Origin: Symbiodinium sp. CCMP2592
Taxonomy: Eukaryota > Sar > Dinophyceae > Suessiales > Symbiodiniaceae
Direction: 5' to 3'
DNA length: 64,000 bases
NCBI GenBank assembly: GCA_905221615.1
Contig: CAJNDT010001313.1
Span: forward strand, 416,001-480,000
Shown: in pieces, positions 63,635 to 64,000 of the stretch
Layout of the letters: the number at the start of each line of letters is the position of its first letter
Numbering within the stretch: the stretch's first letter is position 1
Made by a program: the position numbers and the translations under genes
The notes under the pieces: generated by a model
Told to the model about the DNA's origin: nothing
Seen by the model: only the letters and a program-made list of their open reading frames with translations
The model's database searches: none

Positions 63635-63700
63635 CCTCTAAACTTAGGGTTTATAAGGTTTAGGGTTTAGGGGTTTAGGGTTTGTAGGGTTTAGGGTTGC
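63635..63700 (+). repeat. telomere-like TTTAGGG tract
   Basis: TTAGGGTTTATAAGGTTTAG GG and related units, between the divergent cassette and the last open frame. Confidence 0.85.
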
Positions 63701-63730
63701 AAAACTGGGCCGATCCGGAGTCCCTGCACC

Positions 63731-64000
63731 ATGCCGTGGTACTATGGGTGGATCTACGAGAACGAAGATTGTTGGGAGGATTGGAAGAGTCCAGAGCCCA
63801 AAACAACCAGTGATGCCTCTGACTATGACTCGTGCGATGATTGGTGGGATCCCGACGACTGTGTACAGCAAACCCGGTCGAAGCTGGTGAACAGTCGATG
63901 TCGCTGTGCTTTTCTGAGAAAATCACTGCAAAAGAGATGGATTCTGAAGCACCGAACCCGTACGGTCTATATAATTCGCATCGCAAACACTTCTTGCTGC
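63731..64000 (+). CDS. partial W/D-rich open frame running off the window
   Basis: 90 codons open from ATG 63731 to the window end. Begins MPWYYGWIYENEDCWEDWKS; very rich in Trp, Asp and Cys, then basic (SRCRCAFLRKSLQKRWILKH). Divergent from the minus cassette, with 208 bp between start codons. No family recognised; 75- and 103-codon minus frames overlap it. Confidence 0.45.
   Translation, partial: MPWYYGWIYENEDCWEDWKSPEPKTTSDASDYDSCDDWWDPDDCVQQTRSKLVNSRCRCAFLRKSLQKRWILKHRTRTVYIIRIANTSCC

Overview
The window looks like core dinoflagellate nuclear DNA, probably a symbiodiniacean or a relative; species cannot be read from sequence alone. The evidence is: pervasive TTTAGGG-type telomere-like repeats; an ankyrin-type gene whose introns use GA, GC and GT donors and always end AG|G; long same-strand gene blocks; a Ty1/copia polyprotein; and lysine-, alanine- and serine-rich proteins in low-complexity surroundings. 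No rRNA, tRNA, CRISPR or prokaryotic signal was seen.

Layout. 1-0.25 kb: telomere-like tract, with the G-rich strand pointing into the window. 2.98-6.72 kb (+): a multi-exon SHQW/ankyrin-repeat gene, the best-supported gene of the left half; at least seven introns can be placed by frame and homology, and one coding exon carries a +1 frameshift. 6.7-45.7 kb: no confidently recognisable gene. This stretch is packed with about 15 families of short terminal-inverted-repeat (TIR) elements of 80-150 bp, telomere-like tracts and microsatellites. Between the elements are open segments that could be exons (often ending at AG|G or GT next to an element), but short open frames are expected by chance, so these calls carry low confidence. 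45.8-50.7 kb (+): a 5' fragment of a copia-type retrotransposon (coiled-coil gag, two CCCH fingers, aspartic protease, an embedded 2OG-Fe(II)-oxygenase-like domain, integrase), broken just after the integrase catalytic core; no reverse transcriptase follows. 50.7-51.1 kb: AT-rich convergent strand switch. 51.1-63.5 kb (-): five same-strand genes (a lineage-specific CxxC protein of unknown role, a KAK-repeat protein, a Lys/Glu-rich protein, an RRM protein with an Ala-rich tail, and an SPRK/Lys-rich protein). Their spacers are filled with a degenerate motif TGCTACYTAGA and its GTTACTTAGA, GTGACTTAGA and GCGACCTAGA variants. One spacer holds a 1.2 kb AT-rich island with a 490 bp palindrome, flanked by telomere-like tracts in inverted orientation. 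63.73 kb to the edge (+): a partial W/D-rich open frame, divergent from the cassette.

How it fits together. In the ankyrin gene the introns are themselves TIR elements or contain them, and exon/intron borders show short direct repeats. This is what intron-generating transposons (introners) would leave. The same families fill the 38 kb downstream. The right-hand cassette is a different compartment: few introns, one strand, its own repeated spacer motif, none of the left-side TIR families. It may be one large mobile or co-regulated unit.
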